A stretch of 64,000 nucleotides of DNA from Kordiimonas sp. SCSIO 12610 (GCF_024398015.1 NZ_CP073747.1:2242501-2306500); one strand, 5' to 3'; numbered from the stretch's first letter, positions 35,701-45,067 are shown. Notes: generated from the letters alone by a model not told the origin. Translations and numbers: made by a program.

Positions 35701-37080
35701 TTATAAATCGGCGGGTGCTGACACACCGCATGCCATTAATGCCTCACTAAGGGCGCTTTTCAAGCGTTTCAAGCCCGCTTCATCCGCCGCCTCACACCTG
35801 GCAACAAGGACAGCCTGTGTGTTTGATGCCCGTAACAGCCACCAACCGTCATCGGTATTAACCCGGACGCCATCAATTGTATTTACATCAGCGCCGCGGG
35901 CTACCAACCAGGCTTTCACATCATCAATAACAGCAAACTTTTTCGTGTCATCACAGTCAAAACGTAACTCGGGCGTATTAATCGCCTGCGGAAGTTCATC
36001 CTTTAATTTAACCAGATCACCACCCTGCTTGGTAATCGCATTCAGGAAGCGAATGCCTGCATAAATCGCGTCATCATGGCCGTAGAATTTATGCTTGTAG
36101 AAAATATGCCCTGACATTTCACCAGCAAGTGGGGCCGCAAGCTCGACCATTTTATCCTTTATTAGCGAATGCCCCGTTTTCCACATAATGGGTTCACCGC
36201 CTAATTCTTCAACACGATCAAAAAATGCTTGGCTTGCCTTTACATCCGCAATGATGGGTGCACCCGGCACTTCCTGAAGCAAATCACCAGCCATAATCGC
36301 AAGCATTTGATCCCCCCACACGACGCGCCCTTGGGCATCAATTGCGCCAATACGGTCACCGTCACCATCAAACGACAAGCCAATATCACAGTTATGATCG
36401 CGTACAACTTCCTTGAGCTGTTCCAAATTCTCTTCAACCGTTGGGTCAGCATGATGGTTCGGGAACGTGCCATCAACCTCGGCATTTATAACGATATGCT
36501 CGCCCCGAAGCTTATTCACAAGGGCAGCCACCGCAGGGCCTGCCGCACCATTTGCAGGGTCCCACGCAACCTTAAAGTCCTGCATATCAACATCTTTCAA
36601 AAGCCGTTCGATATAGCGGTCAAAAATATCTATATACTCGATATTACCATCACCCGTTTCAAAATCGCCATTTTGCGCAAGTGTGCCCAGCCCCTGAATG
36701 GCCTTTCCAAAGCAAGGCTTTTTACCAAGCATCATTTTAAAGCCGTTGTAATTTGGCGGATTGTGTGAGCCTGTCACCATCACACCTCCGTCCATATCAA
36801 GCTCGAAAACCGAATAATAAAGCATGGGTGTACCGCCAAGGCCCACACACTTCACGTCTATTCCTGTGCTGATAATCCCTTTCATCAAAGCCTCAGAAAA
36901 TGCGGGCGATGATAACCTGCCATCATATCCAACAGAAACCGTTGTCCCCCCAGAGCGTTTTACACGCGTCCCAAACGCCTTACCAAGCGCGCGCGCATCA
37001 TCAACATCGACTGTTTCACCAACAATCCCGCGCACATCATATTCCCGCAGAATAGTGGGGTGGAAATTATGTGGTATCAT
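35701..37080 (-). CDS. Phosphomannomutase / phosphoglucomutase
   Basis: 459-residue alpha-D-phosphohexomutase interconverting hexose 1- and 6-phosphates for envelope sugar synthesis. Domain landmarks: LREYDVRGIVGETV and SVGYDGRLSSP, catalytic phosphoserine loop VTGSHNPPNYNGFKM, metal loop GLSFDGDGDRIGAID, sugar-specificity loop GEMSGHIFYK, and phosphate-binding loop RASNTQAVLVARCE. GEMSGH is shared by phosphomannomutase/phosphoglucomutase (AlgC-type) enzymes, so the main substrate cannot be fixed. Monocistronic or loosely linked to the DnaJ-domain gene 93 bases upstream. Confidence 0.92.
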   Translation of the reverse strand: MIPHNFHPTILREYDVRGIVGETVDVDDARALGKAFGTRVKRSGGTTVSVGYDGRLSSPAFSEALMKGIISTGIDVKCVGLGGTPMLYYSVFELDMDGGVMVTGSHNPPNYNGFKMMLGKKPCFGKAIQGLGTLAQNGDFETGDGNIEYIDIFDRYIERLLKDVDMQDFKVAWDPANGAAGPAVAALVNKLRGEHIVINAEVDGTFPNHHADPTVEENLEQLKEVVRDHNCDIGLSFDGDGDRIGAIDAQGRVVWGDQMLAIMAGDLLQEVPGAPIIADVKASQAFFDRVEELGGEPIMWKTGHSLIKDKMVELAAPLAGEMSGHIFYKHKFYGHDDAIYAGIRFLNAITKQGGDLVKLKDELPQAINTPELRFDCDDTKKFAVIDDVKAWLVARGADVNTIDGVRVNTDDGWWLLRASNTQAVLVARCEAADEAGLKRLKSALSEALMACGVSAPADL

Positions 37081-37173
37081 TGTCGTATCCTCGTCATCAT
37101 CAGGTATTTAGGTATTATGGATTTCAGAAATAATAGTCGCCACTGAATATGGAGCAAAAATCTTACAAAACCG

Positions 37174-37653
37174 TTATGATTTAGGGTTCAAAAGTACACG
37201 CTTTGCTTCGTTTAACTTGGCTGCCATCCAGTCATTACCGCCCCTATCAGGGTGCACCTTCGCCATCATTTTTTTGTAGGCAGCGTTAATATCCTCTTCG
37301 CTTGCCCCCTCATTTAGCCCGAGCACTTCTAGCGCCTCTGCCCTACTCATAAGGTCATGTGCCTTCGCTGTACCGTGCATGCCTGATCTGTTTTCCCGAT
37401 TTGAAAACTTATCATAGACATTTTTGGCAAACATCGCCTGCCCGAATATCCTCCACGCAGCATAGCCAATGGGGGCCAGTGCAAATACGCCGCGCCCTGT
37501 TGCTACAAGAATGGCAGCCAGCGCAATACAAACGAACACAATAGCCCAAAGGATTGTATTTTTTGCCGTTTTGACATCAGTTCGTGACCACCAACCAAGA
37601 AGCCACAAAAGAGACAACGCCAACAATAATCCTACTAAGAGCCATCCTATCAT
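37174..37653 (-). CDS. Membrane protein with C-terminal J domain
   Basis: 159 residues. Two N-terminal membrane segments (about 2-20 and 33-52) are followed by a linker, then a C-terminal J domain: AEALEVLGLNEGASEEDINAAYKKMMAKVHPDRGGNDWMAAKLNEAKRVL in sequence, with the HPD tripeptide that stimulates DnaK. The layout resembles Tim14/Pam18-like or DjlA-like membrane co-chaperones common in Alphaproteobacteria. AAGGAG lies four bases before the ATG. 25 bases after the mipZ stop codon, so probably co-transcribed with it. Confidence 0.88.
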   Translation of the reverse strand: MIGWLLVGLLLALSLLWLLGWWSRTDVKTAKNTILWAIVFVCIALAAILVATGRGVFALAPIGYAAWRIFGQAMFAKNVYDKFSNRENRSGMHGTAKAHDLMSRAEALEVLGLNEGASEEDINAAYKKMMAKVHPDRGGNDWMAAKLNEAKRVLLNPKS

Positions 37654-37678
37654 GCTCCTTTACCTACCTATCTTTTCA

Positions 37679-38527
37679 TCAGGCCACTTTTTCGCGTCTA
37701 AACGGTAAATTCAAGCCATCCATCAATGAACGGAGTTCTTGACGCGCCGTTACGTGTGACATCGAAAGTCCTTTACCGTCCAATCCGCCTATTTCCTTCA
37801 AATCCAATAGTGTAAGGCCGTGCAGGAATAACTCACGGTAAACAACACGTTCGCTCAGGCCAGAAATATACCGGATACCTATTCTTTTCGTAAGCTCATT
37901 TAAAACTTTCTCTACGCGCTCTTTATTCTTGGCATGCAACGTCCCTACCCGGTTTCTAAGAACAACCCAGTCAATGGATGCACCATCTGCCATCGAGCGT
38001 CGTTGACGTGCTTTCCAGACCATTTCCGCATACAGGCTAGGCCCTACCACCTTATGATTTTCAGGGTCAACGCGGGCGAGCAAGTCCAAATCCACAAAGC
38101 TGTCATTAACGGGAGTCACGAGCGTATCTGCCGCAGTGTGTGCCAACCTCGATAAAAATGTATCGCTTCCGGGGCAGTCAATAACAATAACATCTACACT
38201 ATCAGCAACATCGCTGTATGCAGCTTCAAAACGCGCTTTCTCATCGGCTTCGGATTCGTCGGCAGTACGATACTCTGACCTTGGCACAACGCGCTCGATG
38301 GGCATCGGCAAATCGAAACCACGGGTTTCACAGAACTTACGGCGATTTTCCACGTAACGTGTTAAACTTTTCTGCCGTGCATCCAGATCAATCGTGGCAA
38401 CACGGTATCCTTCTGAAAGCAAGGATACAACGATATGCATCGCTGTTGTAGATTTTCCTGACCCCCCTTTTTCATTGCCGAGAACAATCAAATACGGTCG
38501 ACCATATGTTGACATATACATACCCAT
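37679..38527 (-). CDS. mipZ: Division-plane positioning ATPase MipZ
   Basis: ParA/MinD-superfamily ATPase that in Caulobacter forms bipolar gradients and keeps FtsZ at mid-cell. Deviant Walker A GNEKGGSGKSTTAMH, the strand ATIDLDARQKSLTRYVENRR, the switch VIVIDCPGSDTFLSRLAH and TPVNDSFVDLDLLARVDP closely match MipZ as I know it, as does DWVVLRNRVGTLHAKNKERV. 282 residues from the first ATG; in-frame ATGs at codons 3 and 5 are also possible and none has a clear ribosome-binding site. Divergent from the glucosaminidase gene. Confidence 0.94.
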   Translation of the reverse strand: MGMYMSTYGRPYLIVLGNEKGGSGKSTTAMHIVVSLLSEGYRVATIDLDARQKSLTRYVENRRKFCETRGFDLPMPIERVVPRSEYRTADESEADEKARFEAAYSDVADSVDVIVIDCPGSDTFLSRLAHTAADTLVTPVNDSFVDLDLLARVDPENHKVVGPSLYAEMVWKARQRRSMADGASIDWVVLRNRVGTLHAKNKERVEKVLNELTKRIGIRYISGLSERVVYRELFLHGLTLLDLKEIGGLDGKGLSMSHVTARQELRSLMDGLNLPFRREKVA

Positions 38528-38644
38528 TTACGAATTCTACGTGACAGAATTGACCGATCCTCAGGTTCAAATCTATCAGTTTATAACTACATATCTTTAC
38601 TAATGGGGTTATAGCCGGATAAAATATAAATAGAAACGAAGAAG

Positions 38645-38662
38645 ATTGATTTAAATATCAAT
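38645..38662. repeat. Inverted repeat before the glucosaminidase gene
   Basis: ATTGAT/ATCAAT arms around TTAAAT, ending just before the GGGGAG ribosome-binding site of the gene at 38678. Possible operator; no known regulator motif recognised. Confidence 0.4.
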
Positions 38663-38677
38663 GGGGAGCCATAATTC

Positions 38678-39661
38678 ATGAAAGTCATTAGCAGATACAT
38701 TGGTATCATTGCTCTGGTGGCTTTGTTTATTGTGCTTCCTATTTTCTCGGCGCGCTATTTCCTTCAAACCGCCAGAATCACCAGCTTAGAGCAAGGTACA
38801 CCAAATTACCTTGCCCATGAGTCTCCTCCGAAAAGCACAGAGGAAGTTAACAATAAACTGGCTGGTGTTCTCGCTAAAAATTTCCAGAATATTGAAGCAA
38901 TTCCGCGTGTGTTTTTAACACGTCTACCCGAATCACTACCGGAAATTGAGAACACTGCCAAACGGAAACAGTTGTTCATTTCAACAATGCTGCCCTTAAT
39001 TTTACGCTCGAATGAACTTATTCTAGCCGACAGAAAAACTGCACTAAAATTAAAACGTAAGATTAACCGCGGTTACCTACTAAGGGCCACAGAGCGCGAT
39101 TGGATCCATGGCCTTTTCAGAAAATATCTAAGCCAACAGGAGCGTGCTCAAATTGCGCTTCAACCTAGTGAAACTGATATTGATCGCCTGCTCTACAAAT
39201 TGGACACCATCCCGCCCTCGCTTGCCATGGCGCAGGCTGCTATCGAGTCAGGGTGGGGAAGTAGTTACTTTTCGCAAGAAGGCAACGCACTCTTTGGGCA
39301 ATGGGTTTGGGATGACAATGAGCCAGGAATTGTCCCAAGGGGGAGAGAAGAAGGCAAGACACACCGCGTCAAGAGCTTTGAATATTTACTTGATAGTGTA
39401 ATAAGTTACATGACAAATTTAAACCGAAATAGTAACTATCCAGGCCTTAGAAGTAGACGCGCAGAACTTAAAAAGCATAATCTTCCAGTGACAGGACTTG
39501 CCCTTGCACCTTCGTTATTGAAATACTCCGAACAAGGGAGTGAATATGTTAGTAAAGTCATTAGTATGATCAACTATAATGGCTTTGATGCTCTCGATAA
39601 TGCCTCATTGGCCCCTACCCGCAGGATAGCCGACAACACGACTATCCTCGCCTCTAATTAG
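38678..39661 (+). CDS. Bax-like N-acetylglucosaminidase
   Basis: 327 residues with an N-terminal signal-anchor (about residues 8-27). The C-terminal half is a glucosaminidase domain of the Bax/FlgJ family: PPSLAMAQAAIESGWGSSYFSQEGNALFGQWVW (catalytic Glu in AAIESGWG), SFEYLLDSVISYMTNLNRNSNYPGLRSRR and LLKYSEQGSEYVSKV. It should cleave the peptidoglycan glycan strand in the periplasm. The N-terminal half (residues 40-170) is helical. Its stop TAG overlaps the Shine-Dalgarno region of panC, 11 bases before the panC start, so the two are probably co-transcribed. Confidence 0.9.
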   Translation: MKVISRYIGIIALVALFIVLPIFSARYFLQTARITSLEQGTPNYLAHESPPKSTEEVNNKLAGVLAKNFQNIEAIPRVFLTRLPESLPEIENTAKRKQLFISTMLPLILRSNELILADRKTALKLKRKINRGYLLRATERDWIHGLFRKYLSQQERAQIALQPSETDIDRLLYKLDTIPPSLAMAQAAIESGWGSSYFSQEGNALFGQWVWDDNEPGIVPRGREEGKTHRVKSFEYLLDSVISYMTNLNRNSNYPGLRSRRAELKKHNLPVTGLALAPSLLKYSEQGSEYVSKVISMINYNGFDALDNASLAPTRRIADNTTILASN

Positions 39662-39672
39662 GATTTCATACC

Positions 39673-40539
39673 TTGAACACTTCTGCGCTTATCCCTGTTA
39701 CTCGAACAGTGGCTGACCTTAGAGATATCGTAAAAAAATGGCATGCGGATGGCTTAAAGGTTGGATTAGTACCAACTATGGGCGCCCTGCATCACGGGCA
39801 CCTATCCCTCGTGAATGAAATCGCGAGTAAAGTTGACAAAATTATCGTGAGCATCTTCGTTAACCCAGCCCAATTTGGAGAAAACGAAGACTTAAGCAAG
39901 TACCCTCGTCAGGAAACGGAAGACAGGTCAAAGTTGACCGAAACCCAGGCAGATTTGGTTTTTGCCCCCAGTGTTTCAGAAATGTATCCCGATGGATTTG
40001 AAACTAAAGTTGCTGTCCCAAAACTCGGTAAGGATTATGAAGGGGTTAATCGACCGGGTCACTTTGAAGGCGTTGCAACTGTTGTGACGAAACTGATCCT
40101 CCAATCCCACGCTGATGTCGCAATCTTTGGCGAAAAGGATTATCAGCAGCTTGCCGTTATCAGGCGCTTTGTCAAAGATTTGAACATTTCCTGTGAAATT
40201 ATGGGCGGTACACTCGTTCGCGAGAATGATGGCTTAGCTGCCTCCTCGCGGAATGTATATTTATCACCTAAAGAACGCGAAACGGCAGGAAGCTTCAACA
40301 AAATACTCAAGCAGTTAGTAATTGGTGCTGAGGTCGGTAAAAACCTTCGCAAACTGGAACAGGATGCAGCAAGCGAACTTTTGAAGGCAGGGTTTACGAA
40401 AGTTGACTATGTATCGATCGTTGACAAAGACACGCTTCTGCCAATTGATAAAATTAAAGGCGAAGCCAGAGTTATTTCAGTAGCCAGATTCGGCAATGTT
40501 CGTTTGCTGGATAATATGGCGATCAACTCGAAAGAATAA
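39673..40539 (+). CDS. panC: Pantoate--beta-alanine ligase
   Basis: Joins pantoate and beta-alanine with ATP to make pantothenate. 288 residues. Nucleotidyltransferase motif VPTMGALHHGHLSLV (HxGH), VSIFVNPAQFGENEDLSKYPRQ, GHFEGVATVVTKL, FGEKDYQQLAVIRRFV and the KMSKS-like LAASSRNVYLS are all present. The start is a TTG at 39673, supported by AGGA nine bases upstream and by the absence of an ATG before the essential MGALHHGH. No panB or panD is in the window. Confidence 0.95.
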   Translation: MNTSALIPVTRTVADLRDIVKKWHADGLKVGLVPTMGALHHGHLSLVNEIASKVDKIIVSIFVNPAQFGENEDLSKYPRQETEDRSKLTETQADLVFAPSVSEMYPDGFETKVAVPKLGKDYEGVNRPGHFEGVATVVTKLILQSHADVAIFGEKDYQQLAVIRRFVKDLNISCEIMGGTLVRENDGLAASSRNVYLSPKERETAGSFNKILKQLVIGAEVGKNLRKLEQDAASELLKAGFTKVDYVSIVDKDTLLPIDKIKGEARVISVARFGNVRLLDNMAINSKE

Positions 40540-40552
40540 AGTGATCGCCATA
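40515..40552. terminator. Long inverted repeat over the panC stop
   Basis: Perfect 11-base arms TATGGCGATCA/TGATCGCCATA (40515-40525 with 40542-40552), spanning the last codons and stop of panC, between panC and the convergent peptidase gene. No clear T-run; may act as a weak terminator for both genes or protect the mRNA ends. Confidence 0.45.
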
Positions 40553-40564
40553 ATAAAATGCTGA

Positions 40565-42145
40565 TTAATCGTTTGGTGTAGGTTCAGGCTTACGAGGGAA
40601 ACGTTCTTCACGCATCGCAGCGTTATAAACAAAACTCGCCATAATAACTGCCGCCTGTTTCAAATCCTTTGCGTAAGCATGGTCCAGCATATCAATCTGG
40701 CTATGATGCAGACGTGATCCATAATCGAGCGGATCTTGAATAAACTGAAACCCCGGCAGACCAACATCATCAAATGGTTCATGGTCCGTACCGCCTGTGT
40801 TATTCAGCGTTACTGTTTTTGCCCCTACATCATGGAAAGGCTTAAGCCATTTTTCAAATATGTCAGCGGCTTCTGAATTTCCTTCGGCGTAAATTCCCCT
40901 TATTTTCCCCGAACCATTGTCCAAGTTAAAATAAGCTGAAAACTTATCGTACCCTTTCAGTTTAGTAATCGGGAATTGGCCGTAGTATTTTTCATAGGGC
41001 CCCATATATTTCAACTTAGGATCTTTATTGACTGGCCTTGTTACCAAATGATCCATGACATATTGCTGAGAACCGAAATAACCCTGTTCCTCACCACCCC
41101 AGAGGCCAATGCGGATTGTTCTTTTGGGTTTAATTCCGATCGCTTTTAATATTCTTACAGCTTCCATTGTTACAGCAACACCAGCACCATTATCAACAGC
41201 ACCGTCACCGACGAACCAGCTATCAAGGTGAGCACCAAGCATAACAACTTCTGGATTTCGACCTTTGCCCTTAATCTCAGCGAGGGTTGAGTAGCTTTTC
41301 ATATCATCGCGGTGGAACGTTACATCAACATTCATCGATAGTTTTACATCTTCACCCCAATTAATTAGCCGCACCATTCGCTCATAATGTTCAGCGGCCA
41401 TACTGATACCAGGAACCCGAGCAGTTTCCCCTTCCCAGTGCTGGTACCCACTAGCCTCAATAAGCGCTGCACCGCGCGGTGATCTTTTCACCATCGCAGC
41501 AGCCCCTTCTTCCCTGAGGAAATGTTCGAGCTCGTATCCAAAATTAAAGAAATTTACCCACCCCGGGAGGTCATTTGTATCGTTCGATTCAGGAACATTA
41601 TACTCAGATGTTCTTTTCAGGCTTTCTTCATCGCGCCGTGTAAATACTGTGTTCCTTGGCTCGCGCTGCGCCCGAACCCTACTGACGAGAACAATCTTGC
41701 CCTCTAGTTTACCTTTGTATTTTTCAAAATCCGCCTTGGAGCGCATCGGGGCGTACACAACCTCAGCTTCCAAAAGGCCGTCCGTTCCCGGATGCCAACT
41801 AATCGGATAGGCATATAGCTGGGTTTTTCGCGGGGCAGTCATGTGCACCTGGATTGAATTCATCGTCCAGCCCGGTCCAAAATCGAAGCCATCCAAATGG
41901 GCATTTTCCAGCCCCCATTCAGTTAACTGGTCTTTGGTCCAATTATTGGCTTCCAGCATTGCTGGTGTCCCTGTTAGGCGCGGGCCAATAACATCGCTCA
42001 AATATCCCAGCGTTTCCATAACCTGCGAGTTATTAAAGCCTTCATCACGAATTTTATTGATAATTTCCAGGTCGGGTTCATCATTTGCCCAAATCGGCAC
42101 ACCGAGGGCTGCTACCAACAATGCGCTTGCGATTATTTTTCTCAT
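40565..42145 (-). CDS. Exported M28-family metallopeptidase
   Basis: 526 residues with a signal peptide (MRKIIASALLVAALGVPIWA). A PA-like inserted region (residues about 120-250, including KIVLVSRVRAQREP) is followed by the M28 zinc-peptidase domain: LGAHLDSWFVGDGAVDNGAGV (His and bridging Asp), GLWGGEEQGYFGSQ (Glu pair), NLDNGSGKIRG (Asp) and NNTGGTDHEPFDDVGLPGFQF (last His). Most like carboxypeptidase Q/aminopeptidase-type dinuclear zinc enzymes; it should trim peptides in the periplasm or outside. GGGGAGGA precedes the ATG. Last gene of the mgtE operon. Confidence 0.93.
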   Translation of the reverse strand: MRKIIASALLVAALGVPIWANDEPDLEIINKIRDEGFNNSQVMETLGYLSDVIGPRLTGTPAMLEANNWTKDQLTEWGLENAHLDGFDFGPGWTMNSIQVHMTAPRKTQLYAYPISWHPGTDGLLEAEVVYAPMRSKADFEKYKGKLEGKIVLVSRVRAQREPRNTVFTRRDEESLKRTSEYNVPESNDTNDLPGWVNFFNFGYELEHFLREEGAAAMVKRSPRGAALIEASGYQHWEGETARVPGISMAAEHYERMVRLINWGEDVKLSMNVDVTFHRDDMKSYSTLAEIKGKGRNPEVVMLGAHLDSWFVGDGAVDNGAGVAVTMEAVRILKAIGIKPKRTIRIGLWGGEEQGYFGSQQYVMDHLVTRPVNKDPKLKYMGPYEKYYGQFPITKLKGYDKFSAYFNLDNGSGKIRGIYAEGNSEAADIFEKWLKPFHDVGAKTVTLNNTGGTDHEPFDDVGLPGFQFIQDPLDYGSRLHHSQIDMLDHAYAKDLKQAAVIMASFVYNAAMREERFPRKPEPTPND

Positions 42146-42169
42146 ACTAAGTTCCTCCCCAACTATTTT

Positions 42170-42607
42170 TCAAAGTAACCCAAGTTCTTTCAGTTCTATC
42201 ATCATTTCGGTTGGCATATCCTCATAAGATTGCTTTCCACCTGCTCCTGTTAGATCATCGGGGGCATCCTCACCTTTCAAGTAGCGCCAGCCCTGAAACC
42301 CTCGTTTTGGTCTTGGCTCGGTTAAAATCACCTCAGGCTTTACGAGCATATTAACCGCAGTTCGCCCATCCCCTGCTTGAAACTCTTCAAACCCAACCAA
42401 TGGTGCACGTGCCAGAATGACATTCTTAACAATCCAGTATACTGACCCACCCTTTAAAAGCTCATCCTGCCTTTTCGGACGATTTCTAGTGGTAAGCGGC
42501 ATTACGGTGCCATATGTCGTATGTTCGTAGGAAAAGCGTTCTACAACTTCCCTCAAGTGGTCTATTGATTTAACGCCCGCGGCAACTCTTAACAAATGTA
42601 GTGTCAT
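42170..42607 (-). CDS. DUF1489 family protein
   Basis: 145 residues, function unknown. MTLHLLRVAAGVKSIDHL, MPLTTRNRPKRQDELLKGGSVYWIVK, and FQGWRYLKGEDAPDDL match the alphaproteobacterial DUF1489 family as I remember it. Its ATG overlaps the stop of the response regulator by four bases (ATGA), and the peptidase gene follows 24 bases later. No membrane segment or signal peptide. Confidence 0.85.
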   Translation of the reverse strand: MTLHLLRVAAGVKSIDHLREVVERFSYEHTTYGTVMPLTTRNRPKRQDELLKGGSVYWIVKNVILARAPLVGFEEFQAGDGRTAVNMLVKPEVILTEPRPKRGFQGWRYLKGEDAPDDLTGAGGKQSYEDMPTEMMIELKELGLL

Positions 42608-43416
42608 TCAAATAACTCATGTCCTTCGCTGAACCATGCATAATCCCTGAAATGACGAAGGCCATCATTTCCAGCATAAACAAACCGAGGGTCGCTCACA
42701 TAACTTTCGAATTGTTTCAAAAGCGGCCACATATCAGGCGCCCATGGGGTCTTAAGACCATTCGTGATTTCGCGCACATAATCCGGGAAACGAAGATAAT
42801 CACCAAAGGTAGCGCTTTCATCCAAAATCAAACGTGACAGCCGACCAAGGTAACAAATTCTATCAACCATCCGGTATCCATATTCACTGCCAAGCGGCTT
42901 GAGTTCATCCATCAGGTAACTACCCACCCGATTTATTAATTCCTGATCTGTGGATAGATGATGTTGAACATCGGCAACGTCGTCACCGCGCATACCATTA
43001 ACTGTATGTAATGCCCGCCGACGCAAGTCCTTCGGCAATGATGGAAACCCTGTTGTCATCCAGAAAGCGACCCTATGCCTCAAAACCTCAATTGGGCTTC
43101 CTTTTGCAACAAAGTCATCACCGCCAACACGCAGACCACCCCTGAAAATCTCAAGGTCATTATAACCTGTCATATAAATAATCGGCATCATCTTCATGCC
43201 TTGGCGTTCCATTGATTCCGCAAAATCAAAACCACCCATTCCCGGCATCTGAACATCACTGATAATAAGCGCTGGCTTAAAGGCCCTGACAATGTCCAAG
43301 CCATCTTCGACCGTATCCGCCGTGATTGCCTCAAAGCCGAAATGGCGAACTGCGGCCGCGTTTATGCTTAAAACAACAGGTTCATCATCAACAAGAAGGA
43401 CAGGACCGTTTTTCAT
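42604..43416 (-). CDS. Response regulator with unrecognised C-terminal domain
   Basis: 270 residues. Intact receiver domain: acidic pair Asp10-Asp11 (VLLVDDEP), phospho-Asp54 (LIISDVQMPGMGGFDF), Thr in IIYMTGYND and a Lys in FVAKGSPIEV. From about residue 130 a mostly helical region follows with no HTH, GGDEF, EAL, HD or kinase motif that I can recognise. It contains DDVADVQHHLSTDQELINRVGSYLMDEL and FPDYVREITNGLKTPWAPDMWPLL. No kinase is adjacent. Overlaps mgtE upstream (ATGA) and DUF1489 downstream (ATGA), so it is co-translated with a magnesium transporter. Confidence 0.85.
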   Translation of the reverse strand: MKNGPVLLVDDEPVVLSINAAAVRHFGFEAITADTVEDGLDIVRAFKPALIISDVQMPGMGGFDFAESMERQGMKMMPIIYMTGYNDLEIFRGGLRVGGDDFVAKGSPIEVLRHRVAFWMTTGFPSLPKDLRRRALHTVNGMRGDDVADVQHHLSTDQELINRVGSYLMDELKPLGSEYGYRMVDRICYLGRLSRLILDESATFGDYLRFPDYVREITNGLKTPWAPDMWPLLKQFESYVSDPRFVYAGNDGLRHFRDYAWFSEGHELFE

Positions 43417-44885
43417 AAGCCCCCTTGCAGCAAGAAAAGGGCAGCAAGGCCAAGAAAAGCAAAAAAGCCAACAACATCGGTGATCGTCGTAACAAAAACA
43501 CTCGACGCAATAGCGGGATCTATGCCGCTTCGCTGCATTGCAAGCGGGACGAGAATACCAAACAGTCCCGCCGCCAGCATATTAACAATCATTGCCGCAG
43601 CAAACACCCCGCCAAGCATTATGCTATCGAACCATAACCACGCTATGACCCCGGATATTAATGCAAGAATAACCCCGTTAAACCCGGCGACAATCACTTC
43701 GCGGCTTATATTCCTGAGGGCATTGGTTGTTCCCAATTCTTTGGTGGCTAGGGCGCGCACAGCCACAGTCATGGTTTGGGTGCCTGCATTGCCGCCCATC
43801 GACGCAACAATGGGCATCAAAACCGCAAGAGCAACCATTTGTTCGATCGTTGCGTCAAAGAACCCAATCACCGCAGAGGCAAGAATTGCTGTACCAAGGT
43901 TTGCAAGCAACCAAGTAAAGCGGCTTTTGGTAATTTCGCGAATATTTTCATTGAGGGCTGTGTCACCCCCAACACCTGCTAGCGCAAGGATATCCTCTTC
44001 GGCTTCTTCTTCAATAACATCGACAACATCATCAACCGTAATCACACCAACCAGACGGCGAGATTCGTCAATCACTGCCGCTGAAATCAGGTGATATTTT
44101 GTAAATTGGTATGCGACTTCTTCCTGATCCGCCTTGACATCAACAAGATAAAGCTCAGGGTCCATGATTGAGCCGATAGCCTTATCCCTGCCTGTCCGCA
44201 TAACCCTGGAAAGGGGTACGCTACCTACTGGTTTGTGCCCAGGGTCAACCACAAAAATATCGTAAAAATCGTCTGGTACGTCGGCATCATCAGACCGCAG
44301 ATAATCAATAGTCTGGCCAACCGTCCAAAACTCTGGCAACGCCACCAGGTCGCGCTGCATCAAACGTCCAGCAGAATCCTCGGGGAAACTTAAGCTTTCC
44401 TCAATCGCAACCCGGTCATCAACCGCGAGCGATTTTAATACTTCTTCACGGTCTTGATCATCAAGTTCTTCAAGGACATAGACAGCATCATCCGTCTCAA
44501 GCTCGTTTACCGCATCGGCAATCTGCTCGTTCGGGATATTCTCATATAGATCGTCCTGTGCTTCACCCTCAATCTCGATCAGAACTTCAGGGTCAAGTCT
44601 GGAACCCAAAAGTTCGATCAGTTTGAGGCGTTCTTTAGAGGCCAGAACCTCCAAAATATCGGCAACATCAGCGGCGTGAAAATCTTCTAGTAAGACAAAG
44701 AGAGCATCGGTATCTTCATCGCTCAGAATTTTCTGAAGCTGCTGGATGAACTCCCGGCTTATGTGAACATCAAGCTGTGGGCCCTCGGTCGTTTGATCTG
44801 TTGTCCGGTCATCCGCATTGATATCGAAAATTTTAACGTCTTTTGGAGTAGCATCAGGATCATTATTTTGGTCTTTATGTTCCAT
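43413..44885 (-). CDS. mgtE: Magnesium transporter MgtE
   Basis: 490 residues. The N-terminal superhelical domain (FIQQLQKILSDEDTDALFVLLEDFHAADVADIL and following repeats) precedes two CBS domains (SAGRLMQRDLVALPEFWTVGQ..., GSIMDPELYLVDVKADQEEVA...) and a five-helix membrane domain with MPIVASMGGNAGTQTMTVAVRALA, the MgtE pore signature. It should pass Mg2+ (possibly Co2+) down its gradient, gated by cytoplasmic Mg2+ binding between the N and CBS domains. Start ATG 44883-44885 with AGGAGG four bases upstream; a GTG one codon earlier is less likely. First gene of mgtE-RR-DUF1489-peptidase. Confidence 0.95.
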   Translation of the reverse strand: MEHKDQNNDPDATPKDVKIFDINADDRTTDQTTEGPQLDVHISREFIQQLQKILSDEDTDALFVLLEDFHAADVADILEVLASKERLKLIELLGSRLDPEVLIEIEGEAQDDLYENIPNEQIADAVNELETDDAVYVLEELDDQDREEVLKSLAVDDRVAIEESLSFPEDSAGRLMQRDLVALPEFWTVGQTIDYLRSDDADVPDDFYDIFVVDPGHKPVGSVPLSRVMRTGRDKAIGSIMDPELYLVDVKADQEEVAYQFTKYHLISAAVIDESRRLVGVITVDDVVDVIEEEAEEDILALAGVGGDTALNENIREITKSRFTWLLANLGTAILASAVIGFFDATIEQMVALAVLMPIVASMGGNAGTQTMTVAVRALATKELGTTNALRNISREVIVAGFNGVILALISGVIAWLWFDSIMLGGVFAAAMIVNMLAAGLFGILVPLAMQRSGIDPAIASSVFVTTITDVVGFFAFLGLAALFLLQGGL

Positions 44886-45067
44886 CACCCCTCCTTTGCT
44901 GTTTTAAAGCATATACTTACTTAGAAATTCATTTTGCACACGACACCGTGCATGTCATTGGTTTAATAGAATATATTCGCTCAAAAGGAAACCCGCTCTG
45001 ACAACCTTTTCTTATTTTACACCGTGGGTATCAGCACGGCAAAAATAGATATATTTACCATAAGCAG

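Noticed and set aside
43480-44094. Long open frame opposite mgtE (204 codons, plus strand)
   Set aside because: It lies wholly antisense to mgtE, has a low-complexity Ala/Thr/Ser/Ile composition and no domain; a shadow of the real gene.
44886-45067. M-box magnesium riboswitch before mgtE
   Set aside because: The 182-base region has only short inverted repeats (TGCAC/GTGCA) and I could not match the conserved M-box core.
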